This document shows positions 1-6,865 of a stretch of DNA of 12,194 nucleotides, piece by piece. The stretch is from positions 1 to 12,194 of the forward strand of contig RFIY01000005.1 of NCBI GenBank assembly GCA_003695505.1, given 5' to 3'. Under the pieces are notes generated by a model. The model saw only the letters and a list, made by a program, of their open reading frames with translations, made no database searches and was not told the DNA's origin. This stretch comes from J088 sp003695505 [NCBI: Candidatus Dadabacteria bacterium]. Its GTDB lineage: Bacteria; J088. The position numbers and the translations under genes are program-made. The stretch's first letter is position 1. Each line of letters begins with the position of its first letter.

Positions 1-687
1 GACGTTATCTGCAATGGTCGCCGGATTGCGTGGGTCATCTTCAGGCAGCCCTTCCTCGACCTTGCCAACGAGGTCTGCACCGACATCCGCCGCCTTGGTG
101 TAGATACCTCCACCGACGCGTGCAAACAGCGCGATCGAGCTTGCACCCATCGAGAATCCGGCCAGGACACTGAGGACCTTCTCCATCCCGTGGTCACCGA
201 ATACCCCACTATAAATCAGAAACAGCGACCCCAGGCCAGTCAGACCAAGGCCAACCACACTCATCCCCATCACCGAGCCACCGGCAAACGCAACGTCCAG
301 AGCCTGCGGCAATCCGCTTCGCGCAGCCGCCGTTGTGCGATTGTTGGCCAGCGTCGCGATACGCATCCCGAAAAATCCGGCCAGTCCAGAGGCCAGCGCG
401 CCAACGACGAAGGACAGTGCAATCATCGGCGATCGATTGTCACCCGGCTGTCCGCTACCGCTGTTGGCGAAAGCGAGCAGGCCCGCAACCACAACGACAA
501 AAATCGCCAGCGTCTTGTACTCGCGTTTCAGGAACGCCATCGCGCCGTCGCGAATCAGGCTGGCAATGTGTTGCATCTGTTCGTCGCCGCCGTCCTGCTT
601 GCGTACCCAGGTGGCACGAATGCCCGCGTATCCGAGCGCCAGCAGTCCCGCAACCGGAACCAGCAGCGCCAATTGTTCAACATTCAC
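1..687 (-). CDS. hppA: Membrane-bound ion-translocating pyrophosphatase, N-terminal part (partial)
   Basis: Membrane pyrophosphatase hydrolyses PPi to phosphate and couples this to H+ or Na+ pumping across the inner membrane. Only the first 229 residues are present; the frame is open to the left edge. I chose the GTG at 687 because AGGAGG lies at 695-700, 7 nt upstream; an ATG four bases further on is out of frame. The sequence has several hydrophobic helices (about residues 5-23, 60-75, 87-105, 132-158 and 168-186). It then has the family hallmark [16 protein letters not shown] followed by [14 protein letters not shown] (about 198-229), the start of the PPi/Mg-binding loop. The position separating K+-dependent from K+-independent enzymes lies in the missing C-terminal part, so ion and K+ class cannot be told. 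It is 45 nt downstream of pth on the same strand, where many gammaproteobacteria carry ychF instead. Confidence 0.95.
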   Translation of the reverse strand, partial: MNVEQLALLVPVAGLLALGYAGIRATWVRKQDGGDEQMQHIASLIRDGAMAFLKREYKTLAIFVVVVAGLLAFANSGSGQPGDNRSPMIALSFVVGALASGLAGFFGMRIATLANNRTTAAARSGLPQALDVAFAGGSVMGMSVVGLGLTGLGSLFLIYSGVFGDHGMEKVLSVLAGFSMGASSIALFARVGGGIYTKAADVGADLVGKVEEGLPEDDPRNPATIADNV

Positions 688-732
688 CGGATTTCCTCCT
701 TGGTGTTGTTCCGCCTCAAACTTGTTTCCAGA

Positions 733-1329
733 TCAATGCTGTTGTTTACCAGTGATGCCGGGCTGCCCATGCAACCACTGCACCGCAGCTTCATATCCAT
801 CGGACACCAGCCGCTCAACCGCTTCGGCCGCTCGATCCAGGACGCTCGGCAACACCGCGCGCTCGCCCTTCGAGAACCGTCCCAGAACCCAGCCGGTCAC
901 GTCCCAGCCCGCTGGTGGTCGGCCAATCCCAATGCGCAATCTTAGCAACGGACCGCGCCCGATGTGTTCGTAGATCGACTTCAGGCCGTTGTGTCCACCG
1001 TCACCACTGCTCCGCCGAAAACGAACGGTGCCGAATGGCAGATCGAGTTCATCGTGCACAACCAGCAGATCGTTCCGGCTCAGCTTCATTCCGGTCAGGG
1101 CCGACTGGACGGCAACGCCTGATGCATTCATGTACGTCATTGGTCGCAACAATCCAATCGCCTGCGAGCATAGTGATACCCTTGCGAATTCGCCACGGTA
1201 TCGCTTTTGCCAACGAACATCATCCCCGGCAAGTCGATCCAGCACCAGAAAGCCCGCGTTGTGACGGGTGTTCTGATAGCGTGCGCCCGGGTTCCCGAGT
1301 CCGACGACGAGTCGAATGGATGAGGACAC
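733..1329 (-). CDS. pth: Peptidyl-tRNA hydrolase
   Basis: Pth cleaves the ester bond of peptidyl-tRNAs that drop off stalled ribosomes and so recycles tRNA in the cytoplasm. The 198-residue product has the usual length for the bacterial family. It opens with VVGLGNPGARYQNTRHNAG, whose H23 matches the catalytic histidine. N68 (MTYMNASG), D93 (VVHDELDLPFG) and H113-N114 (GGHNGLKS) match the other conserved active-site and tRNA-binding positions. The LRIGIGRP and GWVLGRFS stretches are also typical. The start is GTG. No clear Shine-Dalgarno sequence precedes it and no in-frame ATG, TTG or other GTG lies just upstream, so the exact start is less certain than the gene. It sits 35 nt behind rplY, the usual order, and is probably cotranscribed with it. 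Confidence 0.97.
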   Translation of the reverse strand: MSSSIRLVVGLGNPGARYQNTRHNAGFLVLDRLAGDDVRWQKRYRGEFARVSLCSQAIGLLRPMTYMNASGVAVQSALTGMKLSRNDLLVVHDELDLPFGTVRFRRSSGDGGHNGLKSIYEHIGRGPLLRLRIGIGRPPAGWDVTGWVLGRFSKGERAVLPSVLDRAAEAVERLVSDGYEAAVQWLHGQPGITGKQQH

Positions 1330-1364
1330 GGCGGCACCAGTGCGGCACGCGTCCCGAAGCCCGG

Positions 1365-2012
1365 TCAGGCCTCAGCCGCTTCGGCGGCTTCGCCTTCGGC
1401 GGGTTCACCCTCGGCCGCGACTTCCGCAGCCGCGGCGACGACGGCCTTGCGACGGCGCTCGATCGTCAGCACGACCTTGGCCGGCGTAGTCGCCAACGCA
1501 ACGCCCTCCGGCAGTACCAGGTCACGCACCAGCAGCACGTCGCCAATCTTCATATTCGTAATATCCACATCGATATGATCGGGGATCTCGGCGGCCTTGC
1601 ATCGAATACCGAGCTCATACGTCCGGATACCGCGTGCACCGCCGGCTTTCTCGCCCGCAGCCGTACCAACGAAATTCAATGGCACCTCGATGTAGATCAC
1701 TTCGTCGAGGTCGACCTGCTGGAAGTCAGCGTGCAAAAACTCCCGCGACACGGGATCGCGCTGTACTTCACGGATTACACCGAACGTGCCGCTCAGTTCT
1801 TTGACATCCGTATCAAAGGTCACGAGCCGCGTCTTGCCCACCTTGCGCAAATGGTGAAAAAGATCCGAGCGCCCCATGGCCACTGGCACAGCCAGATCGC
1901 CATGTCCGTAGACGACACCGGGCACCTTGCCCTGCGCCCGCAGACGGCGCATTGGGCCCTTGCCGCGCGCGTCACGCGCCTCGACCTTGAATGGAATTCC
2001 GGATTCACTCAT
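1365..2012 (-). CDS. rplY: 50S ribosomal protein L25 (long, CTC/TL5-type)
   Basis: L25 binds 5S rRNA in the large ribosomal subunit. This is the two-domain form. The N-terminal 5S-binding domain (about residues 5-95) includes RGKGPMRRLRAQGKVPGVVYG. The C-terminal TL5/CTC beta domain (about 96-190) includes IPDHIDVDITNMKIGDVL and RDLVLPEGVAL. The last 22 or so residues form an acidic Ala/Glu-rich tail common in long L25 proteins. I chose ATG 2012 because GGAG lies 9 nt upstream and the protein then begins MSESGIPFKVEARD, like its relatives. A frame open back to 2063 would add 17 unrelated residues. The gene follows prs after a 191-nt leader and precedes pth. The product has 215 residues. Confidence 0.96.
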   Translation of the reverse strand: MSESGIPFKVEARDARGKGPMRRLRAQGKVPGVVYGHGDLAVPVAMGRSDLFHHLRKVGKTRLVTFDTDVKELSGTFGVIREVQRDPVSREFLHADFQQVDLDEVIYIEVPLNFVGTAAGEKAGGARGIRTYELGIRCKAAEIPDHIDVDITNMKIGDVLLVRDLVLPEGVALATTPAKVVLTIERRRKAVVAAAAEVAAEGEPAEGEAAEAAEA

Positions 2013-2158
2013 GTTTTCAGGCTCCGTCCTGATTGATTCCGTACTGTACTGGATGGCACGCATCCGCGGTTCGTGGATGAACGTCTGCCCTCACAGCGAC
2101 ATTCACCGTGACGACTGCACTTTGCGTCCTTGCAAACCTGATCGGAAACGTGTCTGTT

Positions 2159-2164
2159 ATTGTA
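2159..2164 (-). promoter_or_regulatory. Possible -10 box in the prs-rplY spacer
   Basis: The 191-nt spacer between the prs stop and the rplY start reads TACAAT on the minus strand here, close to the sigma-70 -10 consensus. No good -35 box stands 16-18 nt upstream; the nearest TTG-type hexamer is TTGCGG, 20 nt away. A short hairpin (TTTGC/GCAAA) lies further downstream in the leader. This could be an internal promoter giving rplY-pth-hppA its own expression. That is an inference from a single hexamer. Confidence 0.25.
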
Positions 2165-2203
2165 CCCTGAACTGCTCCTGCTTGCCGCAAACGGCCAGCC
2201 CCG

Positions 2204-3160
2204 TCAAATAAACAGGGAACTGACGCTTGCGCCAACGTGTGTCCGCGAAATCGCTTCGCCAAGAATACCCGCAACCGAAACGACCCTGATCTTGCCGCCG
2301 GCGTCGTCCTGAAGTGGGATCGTATCCGTGATGACGAGTTCCGTAATCACGCTGTCGCGGATTCGATCAATCGCCGGTCCGGACAGTACGCCGTGCGTAG
2401 CCAGAGCAAGCACGTCACCAGCGCCGTTGGCGCGCAGCGCCGCGGCAGCCTTGGTCATCGTGCCGGCGGTGTCGATCATGTCATCAACAAGGACACAGCC
2501 CTTACCCTCGACATCACCGATGATCGTCGTGACTTCGGCCTGATTGGCCTTCGGCCGACGCTTGTCGCAAATTGCCAGACCTGCACCAATGCGTTTCGCA
2601 TAGGCGCGCGCACGCTCCACGCCCCCGGCATCCGGACTGACGACGACGATATCCTGGCCATCCAGACGCTCCTGAATGTACGGCAGCAAGACCGGCGTCG
2701 CGAACAGATTGTCGACCGGCACATTGAAAAATCCCTGAATCTGCCCGGCGTGCAGATCCATCGTCAGCACTCTGCCAATTCCGGCCGCCACGAGCAGGTC
2801 GGCAACCAGTTTCGCCGTGATCGGCGTACGCGGCTGAACCTTGCGATCCTGTCTGGCGTAGCCATAGTACGGCAGCACCGCGGTAATCCGGCTGGCGCTG
2901 GCGCGCTTGAGTGCATCAGCGATGATCAGCAGTTCCATCAGGTGTTCGTTGGCCGGCGCGCAGGTGGACTGAATCACGAACACATCACGGCCGCGCACAT
3001 TCTCCTGCACTTCGACGAAGATCTCGCCGTCCGAGAAGCGCCGGATGTCGATGGCCGTCAACGGCCGTCCGACATAGTCCGCGACCTGTCGGGCCAGCGC
3101 AGGATTCGACGTGCCTGCAACGAGAACCGGCCCAGGGTCTTGCTGTTCAGATGGGATCAA
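2204..3160 (-). CDS. prs: Ribose-phosphate pyrophosphokinase (PRPP synthetase)
   Basis: Prs makes PRPP from ribose 5-phosphate and ATP, feeding purine, pyrimidine, histidine, tryptophan and NAD synthesis in the cytoplasm. Family landmarks are RRFSDGE (about 40-46), QSTCAPANEHLMELL (64-78), the flexible ATP loop YYGYARQDRKVQPRTPITAK (98-117), MDLHAGQIQGFF (134-145), KRRPKAN (200-206) and the PRPP-binding signature VLVDDMIDTAGT (223-234). No ATG or GTG exists near the expected N terminus. The TTG at 3160, with AGGG six bases upstream, gives 318 residues, close to the usual 315 or so. Other starts would run into the tRNA gene. It begins 41 nt after tRNA-Gln, the classic gammaproteobacterial arrangement, so its message is probably produced by tRNA processing of a shared transcript. 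Confidence 0.96.
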   Translation of the reverse strand: MIPSEQQDPGPVLVAGTSNPALARQVADYVGRPLTAIDIRRFSDGEIFVEVQENVRGRDVFVIQSTCAPANEHLMELLIIADALKRASASRITAVLPYYGYARQDRKVQPRTPITAKLVADLLVAAGIGRVLTMDLHAGQIQGFFNVPVDNLFATPVLLPYIQERLDGQDIVVVSPDAGGVERARAYAKRIGAGLAICDKRRPKANQAEVTTIIGDVEGKGCVLVDDMIDTAGTMTKAAAALRANGAGDVLALATHGVLSGPAIDRIRDSVITELVITDTIPLQDDAGGKIRVVSVAGILGEAISRTHVGASVSSLFI

Positions 3161-3201
3161 GGCACGCCCTGCGTGGAATCTGGAGTCAACGAAAAAACGA
3201 A

Positions 3202-3274
3202 CTGGGGCGGCAGGACTCGAACCTGCGCATGCGGGGACCAAAACCCCGTGCCTTACCAGCTTGGCTACGCCCCA
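3202..3274 (-). tRNA. tRNA-Gln (anticodon TTG)
   Basis: On the minus strand the sequence folds as a full cloverleaf. The acceptor arm is TGGGGCG/CGCCCCA with a G discriminator at 3202. The D arm is GCCAAGCTGGTAAGGC, and the anticodon stem is GGGG/CCCC around the loop TTTTGGT, giving anticodon TTG (reads CAA, and CAG by wobble). The T arm is GCAGGTTCGAGTCCTGC. The 3' CCA is not encoded; the next bases are TTCG. The U1-A72 pair and G73 are identity features of tRNA-Gln. It lies directly upstream of prs. Confidence 0.97.
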
Positions 3275-3324
3275 AAAAAACCGGCCCGGCGACCTGATCG
3301 GAACCGCCGCGCCACAGATGTTAA

Positions 3325-3353
3325 AGTTTAGCCAAAGTCGCCGCTTCGGGCAA
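3325..3353 (-). promoter_or_regulatory. Candidate promoter for tRNA-Gln-prs
   Basis: On the minus strand TTGCCC (3353-3348) and TAAACT (3330-3325) are separated by exactly 17 nt. This predicts a start near 3318, about 44 nt ahead of the tRNA 5' end. It is the best sigma-70-like pair between yajQ and the tRNA. The -35 box overlaps the loop and one arm of the hairpin at 3340-3358. Confidence 0.45.
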
Positions 3354-3358
3354 GCGGC
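3340..3358 (-). terminator. Hairpin downstream of yajQ, possible weak terminator
   Basis: A perfect 7-bp inverted repeat (GCCGCTT/AAGCGGC) with a 5-nt loop lies about 57 nt past the yajQ stop. On the minus strand it is followed only by GACTTTGG, so the U tract is poor. It may end or attenuate the dnaX-recR-yajQ transcript before tRNA-Gln. It overlaps the proposed tRNA promoter, so either reading is provisional. Confidence 0.35.
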
Positions 3359-3414
3359 ATCGTCATGGCGAACCCGCAAGGCGACCCGCCGCGCGATACG
3401 CGCGCAGGCACCAC

Positions 3415-3903
3415 TCAGTCCCGGAAGTTCGTGAACTGAAGTGGCCGGTCGAACTCGGCCTCCTTCAGCATTGCGATGACCTGTTGCAGATCGTCACGTT
3501 TCTTGCCAGATACGCGGACTTCATCGCCGCGAATCGCCGGCTGAACCTTGAGCTTTGTTTCCTTGATTTTCTTGACGATCTGTTTGCCCAGCTCTTGCGG
3601 GATGCCTTTCTTGAGCGTCAGTTCGCGGCGCGCCTTACCACTCGGCGAAACGATGATCTCGCCCTGCTCGAAAAAGAGCGGGTCGATGTTGCGACGGGCG
3701 AGCTTGCCGATCAGGACATCGGTGATCTGACGAACGAAGAAGTCGTTGTCTGCATCGATCCGGATCATCTGATCGTTTTCAAACTCGATTTCCGCGCCCG
3801 AATCCTTCAGGTCGTAACGCTGACGTACTTCTTTGCGCGCCTGTTCGACGGCGTTGCGGATTTCCTGCACGTCGGGTTCGGCGACGATATCGAAACTGGG
3901 CAT
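3415..3903 (-). CDS. yajQ: YajQ-family nucleotide-binding protein
   Basis: YajQ proteins are small cytoplasmic proteins with two ferredoxin/RNP-like domains that bind nucleotides. In Xanthomonas a relative is a cyclic-di-GMP-responsive regulator; the role here is not known. The 162-residue length matches the family. Recognisable segments are the start MPSFDIVAEPD, EVRQRYDLKDS (about 25-35), EFENDQMIRIDADND, RRNIDPLFFEQGE (about 70-82), RRELTLKKGI and KLKVQPAIRGDEVRVSGKKRDDLQ, ending LQFTNFRD. The ATG at 3903 has AGGAG 9 nt upstream. The frame stays open back to 4056 but that extension lies inside recR and is not conserved in type. The gene follows recR after 52 nt and precedes tRNA-Gln. Confidence 0.95.
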   Translation of the reverse strand: MPSFDIVAEPDVQEIRNAVEQARKEVRQRYDLKDSGAEIEFENDQMIRIDADNDFFVRQITDVLIGKLARRNIDPLFFEQGEIIVSPSGKARRELTLKKGIPQELGKQIVKKIKETKLKVQPAIRGDEVRVSGKKRDDLQQVIAMLKEAEFDRPLQFTNFRD

Positions 3904-3955
3904 CGGTACAAGCTCCTGTCGATGGGACGGTTCTGTCGTGGCCGCCTGGCCGTAT

Positions 3956-4552
3956 TCAGCGTACCTCAGGGTATCCGCGTCGATGTTCGAGCGCCAACGA
4001 CAGCGTCGCCTCGTCGAGCGACTCGAGCTGCCCTCCCAGGGGCACACCATAGGCAAGGCGCGAAATACGCACGGGCTGATCGACGAGCATCCGGGCGATG
4101 ACCTGGCATGTGGCCTCGCCTTCGCGCGTCGGACTCAGCGCCAGAATAAGCTCTTCGACATCCCCGCCTTGCACGCGGCGCACGAGCGCATCGATCGTCA
4201 AATCACTGACGCCAATCCCCTGCAAAGGGTTGAGTACGCCACGCAACACATGGTACTGCCCGGCAAACCCGCCACCGCGCTCGATCGCGACGATGTCTCC
4301 GGGCTGCTCGACCACACACACGGCGCGCGGCGAACGCTCCCGGCAAATCGCGCATGGTGTCTCATCGGTCCAGTCGTGACAGACCTGGCATGGATGAACC
4401 TGTTCGCGTACCGCCGTCAGCGCTTCGATCAGCGCACCGAATGCGTCATCACCGTCCGCCAGCAGCGCGTACGCGTAGCGGGTCGCCGTCTTGCGTCCGA
4501 CGCCGGGCAATCGGCGAAATGCCTCGACAAGCTGGTGAATGGCGTCGCTCAT
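3956..4552 (-). CDS. recR: Recombination mediator protein RecR
   Basis: RecR works with RecO (and RecF) to load RecA on SSB-coated single-stranded DNA at gaps. The 198 residues show the standard order: a helix-hairpin-helix region (about 11-30, FRRLPGVGRKTATRYA), a C4 zinc finger (C55, C58, C67, C70), a Toprim domain (about 78-172, with VVEQPGDIVAIER and LALSPTREGEAT), and the C-terminal segment RLAYGVPLGGQLESLDEATL. The start ATG overlaps the dnaX stop as ATGA, so translation is probably coupled. In most bacteria ybaB/ebfC stands between dnaX and recR; here there is no room for it. Confidence 0.97.
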   Translation of the reverse strand: MSDAIHQLVEAFRRLPGVGRKTATRYAYALLADGDDAFGALIEALTAVREQVHPCQVCHDWTDETPCAICRERSPRAVCVVEQPGDIVAIERGGGFAGQYHVLRGVLNPLQGIGVSDLTIDALVRRVQGGDVEELILALSPTREGEATCQVIARMLVDQPVRISRLAYGVPLGGQLESLDEATLSLALEHRRGYPEVR

Positions 4553-6198
4553 TCCAGCCGGCGCACGTCCGTGACCCGCGCCCCCGGGAAGGCCTTCAGT
4601 ACTGCATTGAGACGCTCATCCTCAAGCAGCGCCCTCTTGCTGCCGGGTTCGCTGCCGCTCGCGGCCACCGGGCGGGGCGCGGTCGGCCCTCCCCGCTCAT
4701 GTTCGAGCCGCTCGGCAGCGACGGTTTCGGCACGGATCTGAGGGTGATCAAAGCCGAGGCGCTCCAGTGAAACACGCAACGCGTCCTGCTCACTCGCAAC
4801 GAGCTTTTCCAGCACCGGATTTCCGGCGGGAACCCGCAGAACCACCGTCTGATCGGCAATTTCGACGCCCTGCTCGAGCACCGGCATCAGCATTGGATGA
4901 TGCTGCAACAGATAGGCGGCAACATCCGCACTTCCCGGCAGGGCGCCAGAAGCTGGCCTTGCTGGTTCCGGCGCCTCAGGCTGCGCCGGTTCCGGTTCCC
5001 GCGGTGCAGCCGCTGCACGGCGGGCCGGCGATGTCGCTGGTGCGCTGCCGGGGCGCTGCGCGGACTCAGAAGTCGCCGCAGGCGGGGCAGCGGAGCTTCC
5101 TGACAGCAGTTGTTCCAGTGGCGCCAGCGGCTCCAGCACCGCGAGCCCGAGCAACGTCGTCTCCAGCACGACATCCGGTATCGGACTCCGCTCCAGCGTC
5201 AGCAGGCCATCATGCAACCGGTCAAACATTCTGTACAGATCCGTCATGCTCCAGACCTGGCTGACCTCGAGGACGTCAGCCAGGACGCCCTCACCAGCCT
5301 GCCTGGTGGCACGCAGGACGAGCAGCTCACGCAACAGATCCGCCATATCGATGGCCAGCCGACGCAAATCAGCGCCCCCCCGCCAGATCGCGCCGAGTTG
5401 TTGATGCAATGCCTGCGCGTCTCGCCGAAGGATACTGATCCACAATTGGGCAACCGCGTCTCGCCCCGTCAATCCGAGCGCTTCCTCGACGGCCGCGACG
5501 GTCAGTTCTCCCCCGGCGAAACCCGCGACCTGATCCGTCAGGCTCAATGCGTCGCGCATACTGCCGTCGGCTTCCAGCGAAATGCGGTCGATCGCGACGT
5601 CGTCGAACGCCAACCCCTCTCGCTGCAGCACGTCTCGAAGATTCTCGGCTATACGCGCGGCCGGAATGCGTCGAAATGCAAATTCGAGGCAGCGACTGCG
5701 CACCGTTTCGAGAATCTTCTGCGGTTCCGTCGTCGCAAGAATGAAAACGACATGCGCTGGCGGCTCTTCAAGGGTCTTGAGCAGGGCATTGAAGCTCGAC
5801 TTTGAAAGCATATGGGCTTCGTCGATGATGAACACCCGGTAGCGACCCGTCGCAGGCGCGTAGTTCACCCGCGCCATCAGTTCTCGAGTTTCTTCGACAC
5901 GCGTGTGGCTGGCCGCGTCGATTTCGAGAACATCGACGTTGTTCCCTGCGGCAATACCCCGGCAGTTGTCACAGGTTCCGCAGGGATCCGGCGTGGGCCC
6001 CTGCTCGCAATTCAGCGCCTTCGCAAAAATCCGCGCCGAGGTCGTCTTGCCGACACCGCGCGTGCCCGTAAAGATGTATGCGTGGTGAATCCTGTCCGAA
6101 CGGATCGCGTTCTGCAGCGTGCGGACGATCGGCTCCTGCCCGATGAGATCGGCAAAGGTCTGCGGACGGTACTTGCGCGCCAGCGCCACGCTGCTCAT
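4549..6198 (-). CDS. dnaX: DNA polymerase III subunit gamma/tau
   Basis: DnaX is the ATPase of the clamp loader that places the beta clamp on primed DNA; tau also ties polymerase cores to the helicase. AAA+ landmarks: Walker A GTRGVGKT (45-52), zinc cysteines C64, C73, C76 and C79, Walker B IIDEAH (124-129), sensor 1 ATTEP (155-159), SRC arginine finger (168-170) and sensor 2 SMRDALSL (213-220). A Pro/Ala-rich linker (about 366-422) leads to a short C-terminal domain ending FPGARVTDVRRLE. At 549 residues it is shorter than E. coli tau (643). I see no A-AAA-AAG slippery site or long A run, so a frameshifted gamma product is not evident. ATG 6198 was chosen over an in-frame start at 6252 because it has a G-rich ribosome site and the typical MSSVALARKYRP start; 6252 lies inside the SRP RNA gene. 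Confidence 0.96.
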   Translation of the reverse strand: MSSVALARKYRPQTFADLIGQEPIVRTLQNAIRSDRIHHAYIFTGTRGVGKTTSARIFAKALNCEQGPTPDPCGTCDNCRGIAAGNNVDVLEIDAASHTRVEETRELMARVNYAPATGRYRVFIIDEAHMLSKSSFNALLKTLEEPPAHVVFILATTEPQKILETVRSRCLEFAFRRIPAARIAENLRDVLQREGLAFDDVAIDRISLEADGSMRDALSLTDQVAGFAGGELTVAAVEEALGLTGRDAVAQLWISILRRDAQALHQQLGAIWRGGADLRRLAIDMADLLRELLVLRATRQAGEGVLADVLEVSQVWSMTDLYRMFDRLHDGLLTLERSPIPDVVLETTLLGLAVLEPLAPLEQLLSGSSAAPPAATSESAQRPGSAPATSPARRAAAAPREPEPAQPEAPEPARPASGALPGSADVAAYLLQHHPMLMPVLEQGVEIADQTVVLRVPAGNPVLEKLVASEQDALRVSLERLGFDHPQIRAETVAAERLEHERGGPTAPRPVAASGSEPGSKRALLEDERLNAVLKAFPGARVTDVRRLE

Positions 6199-6216
6199 GC
6201 CGCCCCCCTCAGGCAC

Positions 6217-6231
6217 AAAAAAATCGGCCGG
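6217..6231 (-). terminator. Intrinsic terminator of the SRP RNA
   Basis: On the minus strand the closing arm of the SRP RNA stem (CCCGGCCG) is followed by A and seven T's (6223-6217). The long terminal stem plus U tract is a typical rho-independent end. It leaves only 18 nt before the dnaX ATG. Confidence 0.6.
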
Positions 6232-6320
6232 GAGATCCGCGGCGCCCGGCAATCTGCTACGGCTGCTCCCTTCCGGGCCTGACCGGGTTCACAGACGGCC
6301 GTCGCGCGGGTCCCGACCGA
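6224..6320 (-). ncRNA. ffs: Signal recognition particle RNA, small 4.5S type
   Basis: The 4.5S RNA binds Ffh and directs ribosomes making inner-membrane proteins to FtsY. On the minus strand the invariant core GGTCAGGCCCGGAAGGGAGC (6291-6272) carries the GGAA tetraloop and the conserved asymmetric and symmetric loops of helix 8. The flanks TCTGTGAACC and GTAGCAGATTG match the E. coli RNA closely. The outer arms CGGTCGGGA and TCCCGGCCG pair fully (one G-U), which fixes the ends to within a few bases and gives about 97 nt. Placement immediately before dnaX resembles the scr-dnaX order known from Bacillus. Confidence 0.93.
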
Positions 6321-6327
6321 AGCATTC

Positions 6328-6333
6328 AGAGTA
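6328..6333 (-). promoter_or_regulatory. Possible -10 box of the SRP RNA gene
   Basis: TACTCT on the minus strand stands 7 nt before the predicted RNA 5' end at about 6320, the correct distance. No consensus -35 hexamer is visible 16-18 nt upstream, so this rests mainly on position. Confidence 0.3.
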
Positions 6334-6382
6334 ACAGCCCGTCCACCACTGCGCATTCCAGATTGCGGACACGTTCGAACGC

Positions 6383-6859
6383 TCATTTCCGGCGACCAGG
6401 GCCGTTGCGCACGAACGCGTCAAGCAGCATCCGTGCGCGCTTGCGATTGGCGCCAAGATCACTGTAGCCGACACGCGAGGCAGACCGCAGGTGCAGCAGG
6501 CGCTGCTCAGGATCGATCAGCACCTCGACGTCGTCAACGAAACGAAACAGCGCCGATGTAAACGTCGCATGCAAATACAGGTCGCCGCGCTCGACAATTT
6601 TCGTTCGCTTCTGTTGCTCGATGATCGTCGCCATGGCGGCGAGCGCCGCAGCCGGATCGCCGTCGAACGACACAGGTTCGATGTAGTGTCCGGTGTCGGA
6701 CGGGTCTGCCATCGTTGATACGCAGTTCGGGCTACGCGGGCATGGTCGCAGCTGGCCGGGAGTCTCATCCATGGAAAAATCTCCGGTGGTACGGTGTTGG
6801 CAGCCACCGATCGCGGCGAATGCCAGAACCGCCGCGCAAAGTCGAAACAGCAGCCGCAT
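6383..6859 (-). CDS. DUF1499 family lipoprotein
   Basis: The 158-residue product begins with a short basic and hydrophobic signal ending AAIGGC, with Cys20 as the likely lipidated residue; the lipobox is slightly atypical. After it comes the DUF1499 hallmark LRPCPRSPNCVST (about 37-49), then the HYIEPVSF segment, a helix, and the sheet-rich stretch TFTSALFRFVDDVEVLID. The C-terminal part has RSASRVGYSDLGANRKRAR, also typical. The biochemical function of DUF1499 is not established; I infer an envelope location. No Shine-Dalgarno sequence precedes the ATG. A TATTAT box ends 7 nt before it, so the message could be leaderless. It lies upstream of the SRP RNA on the same strand and is divergent from the plus-strand operon. 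Confidence 0.85.
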   Translation of the reverse strand: MRLLFRLCAAVLAFAAIGGCQHRTTGDFSMDETPGQLRPCPRSPNCVSTMADPSDTGHYIEPVSFDGDPAAALAAMATIIEQQKRTKIVERGDLYLHATFTSALFRFVDDVEVLIDPEQRLLHLRSASRVGYSDLGANRKRARMLLDAFVRNGPGRRK

Positions 6860-6865
6860 ACCGGT

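Noticed and set aside
915-2036. A 373-codon plus-strand frame across pth and rplY
   Set aside because: It spans two well-identified genes and their spacer on the other strand; low-complexity Arg-rich translation, no ribosome site.
2237-3331. A 364-codon open frame on the plus strand antisense to prs
   Set aside because: It mirrors the prs codon pattern, crosses the tRNA-Gln gene, and its Arg/His-rich product resembles no family. Prs on the other strand is unmistakable.
3385-3410. GCGCG-ATA-CGCGC inverted repeat downstream of yajQ as a terminator
   Set aside because: The stem is 5 bp with a 3-nt loop and no U tract; such GC repeats are expected in this base composition.
5110-5805. A 231-codon plus-strand frame inside dnaX
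   Set aside because: Antisense shadow of the AAA+ and domain III coding region of dnaX.
6199-6252. N-terminal extension of dnaX to an ATG at 6252
   Set aside because: The extension would be encoded within the SRP RNA gene and its terminator; ATG 6198 gives the family's normal start.
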